From Alphaproteobacteria bacterium (GTDB lineage Bacteria > Pseudomonadota > Alphaproteobacteria > SMXP01): a stretch of 5,220 nucleotides of DNA. Below the pieces are notes generated by a model. It did not search any database and was not told the DNA's origin. It worked only from the letters and a program-made list of their open reading frames with translations. Where the stretch lies: NCBI GenBank assembly GCA_021774995.1, contig JAJFIM010000059.1, forward strand, positions 1-5,220. The letters are read 5' to 3'. The position numbers were made by a program, and so were the translations under genes. This document shows, in pieces, positions 3,926 through 5,220 of this stretch (position 1 is the first letter of the stretch; each line of letters begins with the position of its first letter).

Positions 3926-5220
3926 ATGACCTCGTCCTCAGATACCAAAACGCCGGGATTTGCTGAAGCGCCGGGCGCGAGCTTTGTTCCCGAAAAGCCG
4001 GTGACGTTCACGCCGCACCGGCCCCAAAGGCCTGAAAAGTCGGAAGGCGGCATCGCGTTTGACCTCGTCTCGGAATTCTCCCCCGCCGGGGATCAGCCCG
4101 AAGCCATCGCCGATCTTGTCGCCGGTTTGAAAGACAACGAGAATGACCAGGTGCTGCTCGGCGTCACCGGGTCAGGCAAGACCTTCACCATGGCCAAAGT
4201 AATCGAGACCGTTCAGCGCCCCGCCCTCATCCTTGCGCCCAACAAAACTCTGGCGGCGCAGCTCTATGGCGAGATGAAGGAATTCTTTCCCAACAACGCC
4301 GTGGAATATTTTGTTTCTTACTATGATTACTACCAGCCGGAAGCCTATGTGCCGCGCACCGACACCTATATCGAAAAAGAATCCGCCATCAATGAACAAA
4401 TCGACCGCATGCGCCATTCGGCGACGCGGGCGCTGTTGGAGCGCGACGACGTGATCATTGTCGCCTCCGTGTCGTGCATTTACGGCATCGGCTCGGTCGA
4501 GACCTATACCGCCATGACATTCGGCCTGAAGACCGGGGCGCATATCGACCAGCATCAATTGCTGAAAGATCTTGTAGCGTTGCACTACAAGCGCAACGAT
4601 CAGGCGTTTCAGCGCGGGACGTTCCGGGTGCGCGGCGATGTGGTGGAAATTTTTCCGGCCCATTTGGAAGACCGCGCGTGGCGCGTCTCTCTCTTTGGCG
4701 ACGAAATTGAGTCCCTCACCGAGTTCGACCCTTTGACAGGGCGCAAGACCGACGATCTTGCCGAGATAAAAGTCTACGCCAACAGCCATTACGTCACGCC
4801 GCGCCCCACCCTGCAACAGGCGGTCAAATCCATCAAAGCGGAACTCAAAATCGTGCTGAAACGGCTCAATGAAGAAAACAAACTGCTGGAAGCGCAACGC
4901 CTGGAGCAACGCACTATTTTTGATTTGGAAATGATCGAGGTGACGGGCTCATGCGCGGGGATTGAAAACTATTCACGCTATTTGACCGGCCGCAAGCCGG
5001 GTGAGCCGCCTCCCACTTTGTTTGAATACCTGCCCGAAAACGCCCTTGTCTTTGCAGATGAAAGCCATGTCACCATTCCGCAATTGGGCGCCATGTATAA
5101 AGGCGATTTTAAGCGCAAATCGACCCTCGCCGAATTCGGCTTCCGCTTGCCGTCGTGTATGGACAACAGGCCGCTGAAATTTGAAGAATGGGACGCCATG
5201 CGCCCGCAAAGCATTTACGT
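3926..5220 (+). CDS. uvrB: UvrABC excinuclease subunit B, 5' part (cut by window end)
   Basis: UvrB is the damage-verifying helicase-like subunit of nucleotide excision repair. It is loaded on DNA by UvrA and then recruits UvrC for the incisions. 431 complete codons are present plus two bases, and the frame is still open at the edge; the E. coli protein has about 670 residues. The ATG at 3926 is the first standard start after the in-frame TAA at 3845-3847; it has no clear Shine-Dalgarno sequence. The first 40 or so residues are a Pro-rich extension before the conserved start (FDLVSEFSPAGDQPEAI). Visible motifs: Walker A GVTGSGKT at 79-86 (K85); motif Ia around APNKTLAAQLY; the damage-probing beta-hairpin beginning YYDYYQPEAY at 132-141; SCIYGIGS; and Walker B DESH at 378-381. 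The nuclease-partner-binding C-terminus lies outside the window. It is divergent from the lysozyme-like gene, sharing a 123-bp promoter region. Confidence 0.97.
   Translation, partial: MTSSSDTKTPGFAEAPGASFVPEKPVTFTPHRPQRPEKSEGGIAFDLVSEFSPAGDQPEAIADLVAGLKDNENDQVLLGVTGSGKTFTMAKVIETVQRPALILAPNKTLAAQLYGEMKEFFPNNAVEYFVSYYDYYQPEAYVPRTDTYIEKESAINEQIDRMRHSATRALLERDDVIIVASVSCIYGIGSVETYTAMTFGLKTGAHIDQHQLLKDLVALHYKRNDQAFQRGTFRVRGDVVEIFPAHLEDRAWRVSLFGDEIESLTEFDPLTGRKTDDLAEIKVYANSHYVTPRPTLQQAVKSIKAELKIVLKRLNEENKLLEAQRLEQRTIFDLEMIEVTGSCAGIENYSRYLTGRKPGEPPPTLFEYLPENALVFADESHVTIPQLGAMYKGDFKRKSTLAEFGFRLPSCMDNRPLKFEEWDAMRPQSIY

Noticed and set aside
4172..4909. Minus-strand open frame of 245 codons opposite uvrB
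   Set aside because: The plus strand encodes unmistakable UvrB motifs throughout; the antisense frame is open only because of the codon bias.

Overview
The window looks like a chromosomal segment of an alphaproteobacterium, probably marine or aquatic. The reasons are its moderately high GC, the GC-ending codon use, a UvrB with a proline-rich N-terminal extension, and above all a Gram-negative 'marine proteobacterial' sortase-substrate pair. The taxonomic placement is inference from gene content; no rRNA or marker phylogeny is available here. No tRNA, rRNA, CRISPR array, insertion sequence or phage integration site was seen.

Layout. Positions 1-219 carry no gene I can support. This stretch holds an extended -10 promoter element (44-52), a long leader, and an odd minus-strand open frame that resembles a decayed FAD/NAD-binding motif. 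From 220 to 2493 (+) lies a secreted VIT + von Willebrand factor A protein ending in a sortase-type sorting signal (LPQGA, hydrophobic segment, Arg-rich tail). Its stop codon overlaps the GTG start of a class GN sortase (2490-3104, +), the enzyme expected to process it. Converging on the sortase, with 14 bp between stop codons, is a membrane-anchored GH24 lysozyme-family protein (3119-3802, -). Divergent from the lysozyme, across a 123-bp promoter region, is uvrB (from 3926, +), which runs off the right edge.

How the genes work together. The VIT/vWA protein and the sortase form a two-gene operon in which the substrate is exported by Sec, held in the inner membrane by its C-terminal segment, and cleaved or transferred by the adjacent membrane-bound sortase. 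The junction is the most unusual part of the window. A 9-bp inverted repeat begins exactly on the sortase start codon, and 3 bp after it comes a perfect 13-bp inverted repeat with intrinsic-terminator geometry inside the sortase coding sequence. Together these suggest that sortase output is kept low and coupled to translation of its substrate. The lysozyme-like protein is a cell-wall-directed neighbour, but it lacks two of the three residues matching the T4 lysozyme catalytic triad. uvrB is an unrelated housekeeping DNA-repair gene.
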